Source of the DNA: Macrosoma leucophasiata
Taxonomy: Eukaryota; Arthropoda; Insecta; Lepidoptera; Hedylidae
Reading direction: 5' to 3'
Length of the DNA stretch: 64,000 bases
Assembly (NCBI GenBank): GCA_036365455.1
Contig: JAWQUS010000026.1
Span: forward strand, 11,922,001 to 11,986,000
Position numbers and translations under genes: made by a program. Positions within the stretch are counted from its first letter, which is position 1. Every line of letters begins with the position of its first letter. Below the pieces are notes generated by a model. The model was not told the origin of the DNA. It worked only from the letters and a program-made list of their open reading frames with translations, and searched no databases. Shown piece after piece: positions 34,138 to 45,145 of this stretch.

Positions 34138-34332
34138 CATCATATCAGCCATAGGACGTCCACTGCTGAACATAGGCCTCCCCCAATGACCTCCATGCCG
34201 AACGATCGGAAGCGACGTGCATCCAGCGGGTACCTGCAGCCTTGACTAGGTCGTCGGTCCATCACGCTGCGTTTGCCGATACGTGGTCTCCACTCGAGAA
34301 CCTTTCTGCCCCAGCGGCCATCGGTTCTGACA
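34138..34332 (-). pseudogene. RTE-like LINE, C-terminus and tail
   Basis: Minus strand: WTDDLVKAAGTRWMHVASDR, then SAWRSLGEAYVQQWTSYG and a stop, followed by an ATGATG-type tail. This is the characteristic C-terminus of RTE-like LINEs. The upstream frame (GRWGRKVLEWRPR) is shifted by an indel. Same family as 53,512-53,930. Confidence 0.75.
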
Positions 34333-35189
34333 ATTCTTACCTACTGATTATCTTTATGAAGCCTTCCTGCGGAGCAAAATGTTCCGCCCCCATCGCATAG
34401 ACAGAAATTCCAGGCTAAGCATCTCCCATATATATTAATAGCTGTTGCCCGCGGCTTCGCCCGCGTGCATGTCTTTTTACAAATAACTAAGTTAACCCTA
34501 TATTCTTTCTCAAAGTCAGCTCTATCTCTGTACCAAATTTCATTAAAATCGGTTCAGTCGTTCGGACATGAAAAGGTAACAGACAGACAGAGTTACTTTA
34601 GCATCTATACAAATAAATAAAATTGGAGTGTCTGTTTGTAATAATAAAATAACCGCTTTTTACTAAATGCATATGTATGTATACACGGTACATATACCAA
34701 AACATTTTTTTTTACAATTTTTGTCTGTCTGTCTGTCTGTCTGTTTGGCGGGGCTAATCTTGGGAACGGCAGGACCGATTTTGACGGGACTTTCACTGGC
34801 AGGTAGCTGATGTGACAAGGAGTAACTTAGGCTACTTTTATCTCCATACATCCATACATACATACATACCTACATACAAATAAGTAGATTGGAGTGTATC
34901 CGACTTTGATGGGACTTCCACGGGTAGGTAACTGATGCAATAAGGAGTAACTTAGGCTACTTTTATCTCCATACATACCTACATACAAATAAGTAGAATT
35001 GGAGTGTATCCGACTTTGACGGGACTTCCACGGGTAGGTTACTGATGTAATAAAGAGTAACTTAGGCTACTTTTATCTCCATACATACATACATACATAC
35101 ATACCTACATAAAAATAAATAGAATTTGAGTGTCTCCGATTTGACGCGTCACTGGCAGATAGCTGATGTAATAAGGAGTAATTTAGGCT

Positions 35190-36835
35190 TTTTTTTTTCT
35201 TTTTTTTACGAGGTGGAAATGTCTTAGCATTCAACCGGCTCTCTAGGGGGATAGAGAGACGGGATATGAGGGACTGGAACCCTCTAAAACCACCTCGGTG
35301 CCGACTTCAGTGCAAGGGGGAGGATCCGGGTACACTAAAACACTGCTCCGGTTCCCCCCCACGCACTTCGCCTCCATAAGGCTCGTCCACGGGGGCTCTG
35401 ACAGCCCCATTCTGCACATACCACAACGACCTGCGGCTACCACGGTCGCCGACTTCCCGGAATCGCGAGTGCTGGTTCGGCTAGAGCCCCCACTCTGGCC
35501 GCCCGCGATTCATTCCCCTTTTAGTCGCCTCTTACGACAGGCAGAGGATACCTCAGTCCTCTTCTACAAGCCCGGTACTGCAGGGCGCAGCGCCGGGGCT
35601 ACTGATTATTGCCCCGTCGCCTTCGTCTCCTACGAGCGGGATCGGCTCTCTCCCGATCGCGCTCGGCGGTCTCTTTCTGGAGCATAACTTCCTCACAGAA
35701 AGAGACCACGGATTTCCACGCCATGTCGTCCGCAAGCATGGCCGTCACTATAGCAGACGGAGACAGATCTCGCCCGATTCGTGCGACAAGGACTTGTCGC
35801 TCGGGCGCCCAAGCGGGACACTCAGCGAGCGTGTGCTGGGCAGAGTCCAGATCACTTCCACAATGGTGGCATTGTGCCGTCGCTTCACGTCCTATTCGAC
35901 CCAAATATTCACCAAAACACCCGTGTCCGGTGAATATCTGAATGAACCTGTAGGTGACGCTGCCGCGTCTCCGTCCCATCCAGGCTTCGAGGCTTGGCAA
36001 GATTGCTTCGACCGTGCGTTGGCGCACATTTCGCGGCTCCTGAAGTCGCGTGCGCCATTGGTCAAGCACATGTCGGTGCACTCTTTGCCGTAGCTCTGCG
36101 AGGGTCAAATGGGCATCGTTCCCACCCGCTCCCTGGCGGTTCACGCGGGTGTGGTCATAGACCCTCGCATCTATTTCCACCAGAATATCCAAGGGCGGAA
36201 ATCGAGCTAAGATTGTCGCCGCCTCAAAGGATATAGTACGATATCCTCGTGCGATCCGAATGGCAATTACCCGCTGCAGGCTGTTGAGCATTGCTCGACA
36301 GCGAGTTGAGACCAATAGTCGATCTGCCCAGACGGGTGACCCGTAGAGTGCCATGGACCGCACGATTCCCCCATAGAGACGACGGACTTCCTCTCGAGGT
36401 CCCCCTAGATTGGGCAACAGTCTTTGCAACGCACCCGCTACCCGACGCAGACGGGGAACCAATCGCTCAAAGTGCTGCTCGAAGCCCCATCGGCTGTCCA
36501 AGGTGAGGCCCAGGTACTTCATGCATCGCCCCACCTGAACATTCACGTCACCCACTCTTACACACGAGTTGGGTGGTGCCACTCCTCGACTAAGTTTGTG
36601 AAACCATAGCGCCTCGGTCTTATGCGGCGCTATCTGAAGACCCAACCCGCGTATCCTTCCAACAACACAAGCCACCCCGAGCTCAGCGAGCCTTGCTCAG
36701 CGCTGGAAAGTGTCCTCCCCGGGCCAGTATCAGAGTGTCGTCAGCATAGCAGACGATACTTACCCCGGAGGGGAGACTGGTGTGCAGAACTACGTCATAC
36801 GCGAGGCTCCACAACAGGGTCCTACCACGGACTAC
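35190..36835 (-). mobile_element. R1-like non-LTR retrotransposon, 5' truncated (1.65 kb)
   Basis: Inserted in the last tandem unit of Helitron A. TAGGCT occurs on both sides (35,184-35,189 and 36,836-36,841) as the target duplication. The 3' end is a poly-A tract on the minus strand (T-rich 35,190-35,207), and the 5' end is cut inside reverse transcriptase motif B. It is GC-rich compared with its surroundings, which fits an element that arrived from elsewhere. Confidence 0.85.
35599..36835 (-). pseudogene. R1-like reverse transcriptase C-terminal half, one frameshift
   Basis: From the 5' edge: LLWSLAYDVVL (end of motif B), then SIVCYADDTLILARGG (motif C, YADD). Near 36,690 the frame stops (TGA) and shifts by one base. 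It then runs 358 codons: GLGLQIAPHKTEALWFHK, KYLGLTLDSRWGFEQHF, the thumb, FTGHGCFGEYLGRIGR, and a zinc knuckle CHHCGSDLDSAQHTLAEC (CX2CX8HX4C), and ends in an Arg-rich tail. Order and spellings are those of the R1 clade, which also includes telomere-repeat elements. The first in-frame codon at 36,675 is GTG, so this is not a true start. Confidence 0.85.
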
Positions 36836-37018
36836 TAGGCTACTTTTATACTAGCTGCGCCCACGACTTCATCCGGGTAGATACTGAACAATCATATTTT
36901 TTCTCACGTGGACGAAGTCGCGGGCACATCTAGTTTATAATATAAGTAGGGATTACTTCATCTTCACTGGTCAAATGCGTAACGTTTGGTATCAAATTAG
37001 ACTTAATTTTTATTTTTT

Positions 37019-37275
37019 TTAAATACGCTTACACTCACAGCACAGTAGGTATACCTGTGTCGTGGGTGCCGTTGTACCCATACAACACATACACAAACAC
37101 CCAGACCCGAAACAAATATGGGTCCCGGGTTCGATCCCCGCACCGGGACAAATATTTGTATGGCCTACAGATATTTGTTTCGGGTCTGGGTGTTTGTGTA
37201 TGTGTTGTGTGTATACAACGGCACCCACGACTATAGTTTATACCTACAGTGGGGCTGTGAGTGTAAGCGTATTTA
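37019..37275. repeat. SINE-A inverted pair
   Basis: 37,019-37,118 is the 3' part of SINE-A on minus (ctgtgagtgta mirrored, cggcacccacga, gtgtttgtgtatgtgttg). 37,120-37,275 is box B (gggttcgatccccgc) plus the 3' part on plus. The two bodies are near-perfect reverse complements with only a short centre, so the pair would fold into a hairpin of about 100 bp. Both heads lack box A. Confidence 0.8.
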
Positions 37276-37749
37276 ATTATTGTTTTTTTTTATCTTGTTA
37301 TGAGCATGGTTGAGAAGGCTTTTTTTTGTCCATCTACGATACGAAGTTTGTCGTGGCAGCTAGTAAAACTGTAAAATTATCGTGAATTGCTGGCTTTATT
37401 CAACAAGTTCAATTTCACCGTTCGTTATCGTGCAGTGCCTCCATTAACAGTAGAATTTATCTGGACAAACTTAATCGGGCGTAGCACAAAAGCTTGGTCG
37501 TGATGAGTGAATCATTAATAAGACCGAGGTCAATAAAGGTCGAGGAAGGCATCTGACCAGTTCTCTTACGCGTCACGAAACTATTTTCATTGTTCTAAGT
37601 GTGTAGTATTTTTTGTAACGACTTCTTGTGAGAAAGTTATTAATAACGTCGAAATTAACTGGTTATGTTGGTCGGACTTACAAAGGCTGTCCCAGCGAAT
37701 TTCATATCGCCTTAGCGGTGGAAAATGAAGTAGGTATAACTCTGCATAT
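37276..37749. other. no recognisable feature
   Basis: Unmatched sequence. Confidence 0.5.
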
Positions 37750-37850
37750 TATTTTAATTCCTGCTTTTTTATCTCTGCTTTTTGTGTAGATGTCTGTATG
37801 CTGCAGTTATCACTTACCATCAATTTCAACTGCATGTATGTTTACCTTCG
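37750..37850 (+). repeat. R280 fragment
   Basis: tgtgtagatgtctgtatgct, gcagttatcacttaccatca and tgcatgtatgtttacc: 3' third of R280. Confidence 0.5.
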
Positions 37851-37854
37851 TTAC

Positions 37855-38055
37855 TTATAGCAACACGGGCCACCGGCCTCGGCAGACTGGAAGGGGGAGT
37901 AGCCATAGCGTCTATTAGCGATGCAAAACAGTCTGACACCTTGACTTTAACAAAATACATAAACAATTACACGCACACTTTTAAACATCTAGGCGACAGG
38001 CATAGGCCCATTTGTACTTTGACATCGGGAAAAGCCTGCCCGTGTTGCTCTATGT
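37855..38055 (-). mobile_element. hAT-type MITE (hM), internally deleted copy
   Basis: Left end agcaacacgggccaccgg and right end cccgtgttgctctatg are those of the hM family (full copies at 48.4, 55.4 and 62.4 kb). About 100 bp of the interior and the right inner terminal repeat are missing. No clear target duplication. Confidence 0.7.
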
Positions 38056-38425
38056 TCTAGTCCGGTAAATTTGATGTTTACAACAGACAATCAATTTAAA
38101 TAACCATATTTGAATTAAAATTGTTAGATAAGGCTCTTTTTTGTGAAATTTTCCAAGACCATGTCATTATAATAAAATTGTATTTAGGAAACTTAGTTGT
38201 ATTAAATCTGAATAAATTAAACCTTTACCTTTAAATAAACCCATGCAGAAGTTTTAATGACACAACCGTGTTAAGGATTAGTATCATTAACCTCTGCTAG
38301 TTAAAAGGCATGGTCTAGAAATGTACAACTAAGCTTTAAATTGAAAAGTCGTGTAAGTCTACTCCATTCCCTAGGCCCTGAGGCACAAAGAAAAGAAAGG
38401 CTACATAGTATTTATTAGTGAACAA
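38056..38425. other. no recognisable feature
   Basis: AT-rich, no match. Confidence 0.5.
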
Positions 38426-38625
38426 CTAGCTGTTGGCCGCAGCTTCGCCCGCGTGGATGTCGTTTAAAAAGAAGCCTATGTTCTTTCTCAAAGTCAACTC
38501 TAACTCTGTATCAAATTTCATTAAAATCGGTTCAGTCGTTTGGACGTGAAAAGGTAACAGACAGACGGACAGACAGACAGAATTACGCATTACACACATA
38601 TTCGCATTTATAATATAAGTAGGGA
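38426..38625 (-). mobile_element. Helitron B, copy 1, complete (200 bp)
   Basis: Minus strand: A|TCCCTACTTATATTATAAA at the 5' end, then the gtctgtct words, ttttcacgtccaaacgactg and aaatttgatacagagtt, and a GC hairpin (gcgggcgaagctgcggcc) just before CTAG|T. Both termini and the A|T insertion site are intact. Confidence 0.88.
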
Positions 38626-39689
38626 TAACTGATATGAGCTGTATGCGACAGCGTAGGTGCGACTCGTAAAGGTAGATATACATCTTTAGCGCCCTCAAAC
38701 TGTTGTTATACATATAACTTAAATACGTTTGTGATATTATCGTATAAATAATTTGAATTATATGTTATGAATATTGTGAAGCACGCTATCACGCTTTCAA
38801 TTTCATCTTTTTAAAATGAATATTGAGAATCCTTTAACATTCTCGACATCAGCTGAATAATGTAACTATAAAGAAATCAAGAAAACAATTTACAATGTTA
38901 TATTGAAGAGAAATGCAAACAGTGAACGCTTTCGAACCTGCGCCGCGGTAACAGCTAGACAAAACATATAAAATCTCGCGGTCTCATTCCGCACCCGTCT
39001 ATTACACTTCCCTGGAAAGTTTTAATGGTGATATAAAAGTCGTTTTAAAATAGTTTCTTCAGTAGTCGGCTTTCAACGAAGTTTATCTTTAAGTTACAGG
39101 TGAATAGGTTGCAAAGAGGAAAAAAATGCAATCTTCAGTTTGGCTTATCTTGCAGATTTATTTTACAGTGAACTGAAACTTGGATTGCATAGTAAACTGC
39201 AAGTTATTTCTTAATATGATTAGTGAACCTTTTACCCAACTAGATGCAAATGCTACTTTGTAAGTGGTAGGTTTTGGCGATACAGTTGTTGCTGACATCA
39301 AGGGAGATATTTGTTGTTCGTCTATCAGATTTATTACTCCGCTTTCCACGACGTTCCACTTCGTATTTGGAATGTCTATGTCATATTCAATTTAATAGGC
39401 ATCAAACATTGTCTGGTATCTTAATTTAACCAGCATCCTGACATTTTTTAATCATCCACGCTCGTCTCTCGGATATGATTCAATTTAACTCGTCGTATGC
39501 AGTCTTCGACATGTCTCAACATGCACAATTCTGTCCCAACGACCAGATTACATCCCGGATGAATGTATGCTTGTGCCCCTGCTGTGCTCAAATGATACAA
39601 TTTTGTGATTCAACCATTTGTACCTACTGTCGGTCTTCGGTGATGACGTGAAGATTAAAGTGGCGTGTTAAGTTATGAGAAAATTTATT
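38626..39689. other. no recognisable feature
   Basis: Unmatched sequence. Confidence 0.5.
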
Positions 39690-39785
39690 GTATGTATGTA
39701 TCTTCACGCCAGGTCCGTAACGGGGTAGGCAGAGAGTGTATAGCGCCAGATATTCTGGTCCTGACATAGCCCTCGTACCTCAATC
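39690..39785 (-). repeat. LINE 3' end, same family as 22.7 kb
   Basis: atgtatcttcacgccaggtc, cggggtaggcagagagtgta and ggtcctgacatagcc mirror the last 90 bases of the 22.7-kb LINE. Only non-coding tail and a few codons. Confidence 0.7.
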
Positions 39786-41755
39786 TACCTTTATCTGAAT
39801 GTGATAAATCAATAACTGCCACAGAAAACAATCCGACAAGTTTCCTCAGCGCATTTTTGTTATGCAAACGGATCAGCTTTCACATTTGTTATGCACTTGA
39901 TAAACACGTACCTACTTCATTTTTTCATCTTGAAATGTCTTTCATTAAAACTAAAGTAGGCCAAGTTAACCGGCAAGCTTTTTTGTTCAATATTCTAAAA
40001 AAAAGTTTAAAGGGCGAGAGAAAATATTCAATTCATGGTTAATCCATCTGTCACCTGTCAAATTGTGATCGATCGTTCATAATTATGACGTTAATGAGAG
40101 CTTTCACTGAACTGTAGCTTTTAATTACCCTATTTTAAATTTATTTTCGTTGTATCTAATTTGGCAATATCATTGAAGATGACACCTGAGTCGTTTAATT
40201 TGCCGTCAAAATAATTTAACTAACTGAAAGATAGTTACGTTAGCCTTTTATAATACACAAAATGGCCGTTGATACTTGTCAACATTGGCTTGATTACCTA
40301 CGGGCATGCCACAAGGCAGGCTGTTTTCCCATTATTGATTTTTGTTAACACATAGTATTGAATAGCATCTGTAAAAACCAGAAAGTTATCCTTTAAGAGA
40401 ATCTGAATTAAATTAATTTAAAACACATGAACAACGGTAACATCTAGATAAAATGTAGACCCAATTCCCAACGTTATCTCATTGGTTAGCAGTATAAAAA
40501 GTGACCATCCTGTTATTTATGCAAATTCGATTACAGTAACAACACTGTCGCATATCGCGTTGCGTAATTTCAATGGAATATATTCAAATAACAGTAATTC
40601 CGTTTAATGGTCTGTCGAAAAGCGAGGAGAAAGAAACCGGTTGTGTTTGTATCGCGTCGCGGCTCAGGGAGCACGTGTGCCTCGGTCGGCGGGTCATCGT
40701 GCTGTGACTCAGTGAACTCACCAGACTGACTTGGAGTTGGAGTAGATATGGGTAACACAACACTATGCCGAGTATGCTTCGTGTTGGAATTAAACGAGCC
40801 TTTGTTAATTGAATTAGTTTATTAACGGACTACAAATTACACACGAGGAACACTTTTTGTAAGAGAGAGCCAAAGACACAGAGTTACAGAACAGTGAGCA
40901 AAAAGAATTATTGATATCGGTGTTGCCAGATGTCAAACTGCGTTTCTCATTTCATCACTTCGCCGCTCAATTGCGCTATTCGTAAACCGCGCTGGCTTTT
41001 TTATTAACTTCTTCAAAATGAGTTAAGGCGCGTATAGACGTTGCGAGGCAGGCGCATCTCTTGGCTCGCTGTCTGGATCCACAGTGACAGCTCACTTACT
41101 CAATATCACACGTTGGATTTTGGTCCACAATGTTGCAATTTTAAGTTACTCAATGATCTGCGCCTAAGGCCCGTGTCAACAGACAAATCTCAGTGGCATA
41201 AAAAGCCCGTTTAGTCTGGAAAGTCGTGATCTTAAGATCGTCTTTAGAGCTTAGATCTGTCCAATGTTTCACCTTTTCACGTACAATAAATATATTTTGT
41301 TTGCCTATTAATACGGGCCTAAGTTACTGAGTAAGTAACGTAGCTGGTAGCTGTACATTACTTTGAGTTATTCAAGTATAGACTCTCTTTTAGGCGCGTG
41401 GCCGGGACGAGGACGTGCGCTCGCGCATTATACACATCACAAACCGGAATGCTCGAATTCTCTCGTGGAGCACGGGTGAACGGGTGTGACCCGCCCTTGT
41501 TCTATATTGGATGAGACGAGATTGTTTAAACGTGCGTCGCTATCTTTAGATACAAAATTGCTTTTTTGTTTTTTTACATGCAGCTGTGATTGTTTTGAAT
41601 TTAAAGCGTGTCATGATACTCGTCTCGTAAGTGGAACGGTTACACCTTTCTGATTTATTTTCACGCATTAAAAAAAAAGGTTGATGTCAAATGAAAATGT
41701 AATTACATACCTAATCAACTATTATAACCTGAAAATCGATTCTAAATTCGAACTC
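39786..41755. other. no recognised gene
   Basis: 40,570-40,760 (minus) has a Pro/Ser/Thr-rich open frame with PPTEAHVLPEPRR, and the plus strand nearby has tgttggaattaa, which could suggest an LTR element. The two are in an inconsistent arrangement, so I do not call one. A GC-richer patch lies at 41,390-41,530. Confidence 0.35.
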
Positions 41756-42700
41756 AGCACACAAAAGGAAGCAATTTCCGATTGGTGTGTATCGCGTGAA
41801 ATTGCGTGTGAAATTTACACGCAAGTCACACATTGTTTCATCCAAATATTCCATAGATGGTATAAATATTGATGACTTAGGTAGATGTTATTAGAAACTA
41901 TGGTATTACTTACTCTTCTCTATAAAATATTAAGGAGAGTTAAAAGATTATACCCAGTCACTTACAAATTTTAATTTCAGAGTACCAATTAGATGCCCGG
42001 GGATACCTATAACACCATTAATTAATATATTGTTATGTTAAATTATTATAATATTATTTTATGTAAAAGGCAATTATTTTAAATTTTATCGACGTAAAAC
42101 GTGCATTAGGTGTACGTTTGTAATTGGTTGTGCGATTAAAATGTATAATGTATAATTCTTAAGATGTTAAATTATTACACTGTAAGTGAACCTACCTAAT
42201 AAATATATAAATAAATGAATAGAGACAAACATCATGTCGCATCAGCATACACCAGAAACACTTGTGTACGGTTTGCAAATGCATCTGTTAAAAGTGTTCG
42301 CGCGGAAAAATATTCGGCCGGTGTCGGCAATAGTCGGCATTCAACCGCGATTCTATACGAATTGTGGGCGCATGTGTGTGGACCGCTGTTTGGGAATGCT
42401 TTTACCGTTGTTTGTTGTGGATTGAGCGCGCAATTGGTACCTATTCTGGGAGTTGAGTAAAAAACTACGCGTTAAATTGTTGCTGACTTACGTTGTGTGT
42501 GTTGTGTATAAATTAAGTGGTTATTACTTATTATTTATAAATTATATTTACCCACTTAAGACGTGGACGAATGTAGGGACTAGATGATAGTGACAACATC
42601 TGTGCATTTAATGAAAATAGTTCAATTTGAATTTTGTTAAGGGAATCCACGTTCTTTATCTCTCTACCCGTTAAAAATGTATAGATAGTCATGATCATAA

Positions 42701-42816
42701 TTAGGTTTTCGCGAGCTACACTCATTGAAATAAAACTATTTTTACGGATTTATCTCGCGTATATTAAATCCGTAAAAATAGTTTTATTTCAATGAGTGTA
42801 GCTCGCGAAAACCTAA
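42701..42816. repeat. repeat H, copy 2: perfect 52-bp palindrome
   Basis: 42,701-42,752 and 42,765-42,816 are exact reverse complements around the 12-base centre tctcgcgtatat. The right arm and its flank (aagaacatatcatatca) match the single copy at 32.1 kb, so the left arm is an added inverted copy. It sits between units 1 and 2 of the local array. Confidence 0.9.
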
Positions 42817-43252
42817 GAACATATCATATCATAATTACTGTATGTTTTATACACTTATATATAGATATAGAATAACTAAGTTGGGTTCGAGGAGGTAGCT
42901 CTACAAACATAAAAGAAAACAATTTCCGATAGGTGTATCGCGTTGAGACAAACATCATGTCGCATCAACATGCTCCAGTACACTTGTGTACGGTTCGCAA
43001 ATACAGCTGTTTATTGTGTTCGCGCGGAAAAATATGCGGCCGGTGTCGGCATTCAACCGCGATTCAATACGAATTGTGGGCGCACGTGTGTGGACCGCTG
43101 TTTGGGAATGCTTTTACCGTTGTTTGTTGTTATTCGCGTGTGCAGTTGGTATTGTGAAGGTTTGTTTTGTTAGAAACTACGCATGTAATTATGCTTTGGA
43201 TTGTTTTGACGTATCCATTCATCCGCAAAAACGTGTCTAGAAAATAGAAAGT

Positions 43253-43425
43253 AGACGGCCCTGTAATTTCTGGTACAGAGGTATCCAACTTAAACCTCAG
43301 GAGTGGCAACGCATTTAGATTGAAATGTCTGGATTTATGTAGATGTTTATAGGCTAGGTACAGTATTTCACTTACCATCAATGTGAACTGAACGCTTGTT
43401 CGCTACTTCATGAAATAAAAAGATA
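43253..43425 (+). repeat. R280 fragment
   Basis: acggccctgtaatttct, acagaggtatccaactta, ctcaggagtggcaacgcat, gtagatgtttataggct and an A-poor end. 5' third missing. Confidence 0.6.
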
Positions 43426-44316
43426 CCTACCTAAGTATGACTCCAATTTTCTTAAGGGAAAGATAAAAGAGTGCGATAGAGTACCTCCTATCCCTGCATT
43501 AAAATGAAAATAATTAAAAATCAGTTTAAATACAAAGAAAACATAATATTTATGTATATTCCCGCATAAAAAGGTGACATGATCTATAAATAAATATATT
43601 GTAGTCACTAGAGCTCTGTTTTACAAAAGTACCTACTGTTAACTGCTGCATTATACTGTTAAAGCAGTAAATTTTCTTACCACTATTTATTAACGCATAC
43701 ATCTAATTATACACGCAAAAGAAAACAGTTTCCGACAGGAGTTCGCAAATAAAGCTGTTATGTTTGTGAATTAACAAATTTTGTGTACGGTGTCGGCGTC
43801 CGTACACTATGTACAGTTGTGTATGGTTAGCAAATAAAGCTGTTGTTTGTGTGTAGAAATATGCGAACGGTGTCGCCATTCAACCGCGACTCAATGCGAA
43901 ATTTGGACGCACATAACGACCGGTGTTTGGGAATACTTTCGCGAGTAGTTTGCCGTGGATAGCACGCGCCGTTGGATTTTATCAGTATTTATAAAGTTAC
44001 GCTTTATGCAGTTTTTTTAACATAATACGAAAAGAAGGTTCCATGACGTTTTTTATGGTTTAAACTACATTGAAATTTGTATAAATAATATTATTATTAC
44101 AATTAGCTAGTTTGTCTTTGTGACTTTCGCATTTCTGATTCTAGTAAGTATAGATTTTCATTACTATAAAATTTATTTTCGATCTATTTCGTTTTTTAGG
44201 GTTCCTTGTTTGAAAAGGAATAAAAACTACTGTCTTAAATTGTGCATATACCTAGGTAAATCAGCGACTGAAAGGGAAGTGCAGACACTTTTGAGACATA
44301 AGGTACATATCTAATA

Positions 44317-45091
44317 CTAGCTGTGCCCGCGTCCACGTGAGAAAAAATATGAAGGTTCAGTATGTACCCGGACGAAGTCGTGGGCGTAGCTAGTATAAAA
44401 GTAGCCTAAGTTACTCCTTATTAAACCAGCTATTTGCCAGTGAAAGTCCCGTCAAAATCGGAGACACTCAAATTCTATTTATTTGTATGTAGGTATGAAT
44501 GTATGGTTGTATGGAGATAAAAGTAGTCTAAGTTACTCCTTATTACATCAGCTACCTACCCGTGGAAGTCCCGTCAAAGTCGGATACACTCTTATTCTAC
44601 TTATTTGTATGTATGTATCTATGGATGTATGGAGATAAAAGTGGCCTAAGTTACTCGTTATTACATCAGCTACCTACCCGTGGAAGTCCCGTCAAAGTCG
44701 GATACACTCCAATCTACTTATTTGTATGTAGGTATGTATGTTTGTATGGATGTATGGAAATAAAAGTGGCCTAAGTTACTCGTTATTACATCAGCTATCT
44801 ACCAGTGAAAGTCCCGTCAAAATCGGTCCAGCCGTTCCCAAGATTAGCCCCGCGAAACAGACAGACAGACAAAAATTGTAAAAAATGTGGTTTTGGTATA
44901 TGTACCACGGTACATATACCAAAACCACATTTTTTACACATAAATTACATTTATACACGTATACATACATATGCATACATATGCATTATACATTAAATTA
45001 CATTTATACACGTATACATACATATGCATTTAGTAAAAAGCTGTTATTTTAATATTACAAACAGACACTCCAATTTTATTTATTTGTATAG
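44317..45091 (-). mobile_element. Helitron A, copy 3 (775 bp)
   Basis: Minus strand from TC (45,091, after A) to CTAG (44,317, before T). Four tandem units with agcta.ctacc, gtggaagtcccgtcaaag and the tatggagataaaagt words. The 3' part holds the same mirrored double end as copy 2 (ctagctgtgcccgcgtcc ... gtcgtgggcgtagctag). The start region contains an extra inverted duplication (next entry). Confidence 0.85.
44877..44938. repeat. 30-bp arm palindrome inside Helitron A
   Basis: tgtaaaaaatgtggttttgg ... tgtacc is mirrored exactly after the two bases ac. The other Helitron A copies have only one arm, so this is a new inverted duplication. Confidence 0.9.
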
Positions 45092-45097
45092 ATTATT

Positions 45098-45142
45098 TAT
45101 ATATTTCACAAGCATGTGTTAATGCGAAATAATATAAAACAA
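45098..45142. repeat. element E end piece
   Basis: atatttcacaagcatgtgtt, then aatgcgaaataatataaaac: the same terminal sequence as the 54-bp ends of the element at 46.0-46.4 kb, here alone between two Helitrons. Confidence 0.8.
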
Positions 45143-45145
45143 TTA

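Larger units (their letters stand above)
34614..36933 (+). mobile_element. Helitron A, copy 2, split by an R1-like LINE
   Basis: Begins TCTATACAAATAAATAAAAT after A (34,613) and ends CTAG (36,930-36,933) before T, inside Helitron B. It carries at least three tandem units of about 109-126 bp. Its own part is about 670 bp; the rest is the LINE inserted in the last unit. The 3' segment is a mirrored pair (ctagctgcgcccacgac... and ...gtcgcgggcacatctag), so it seems to hold two Helitron 3' ends face to face. Confidence 0.85.
34438..36952 (-). mobile_element. Helitron B, copy 2, split by Helitron A
   Basis: Two pieces, 34,438-34,613 and 36,934-36,952. Read on minus, the right piece gives the 5' end TCCCTACTTATATTATAAA and the left piece continues through the gacaga words to the 3' hairpin and cagctattaa, where CTAG has mutated to CTAT. 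Copy 1 (38,426-38,625) has the same sequence uninterrupted, and its atttataatataa shows exactly where copy 2 was opened. Confidence 0.85.
41756..43990. repeat. local array of three to four diverged units, unknown
   Basis: Units centred on ggtgtcggcattcaaccgcg occur at 42,339, 43,051 and 43,878 (spacing 712 and 827). They share gagacaaacatcatgtcgca, cttgtgtacggtt.gcaaat, cgcggaaaaatat, gaattgtgggcgca, gtttgggaatgctttt and ccgttgtttg. An upstream part (acaatttccgataggtgta) is seen before units 2 and 3 and at 41,770, where about 440 bp separate it from the rest of unit 1. Unit 3 is the most diverged. There are no terminal repeats, and frames are open in more than one phase without clear coding preference. 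Confidence 0.7.

Noticed and set aside
40570..40800. Possible Copia-like LTR element (PPTEAHVLPEPRR frame and tgttggaattaa)
   Set aside because: The frame is on minus while the LTR-like start would be on plus in the wrong relation. No second LTR, primer site or pol domain found.
42215..43240. Several overlapping plus-strand open frames of 63-84 codons
   Set aside because: They fall in the local repeated unit and are open in more than one phase, with no preferred frame between copies.
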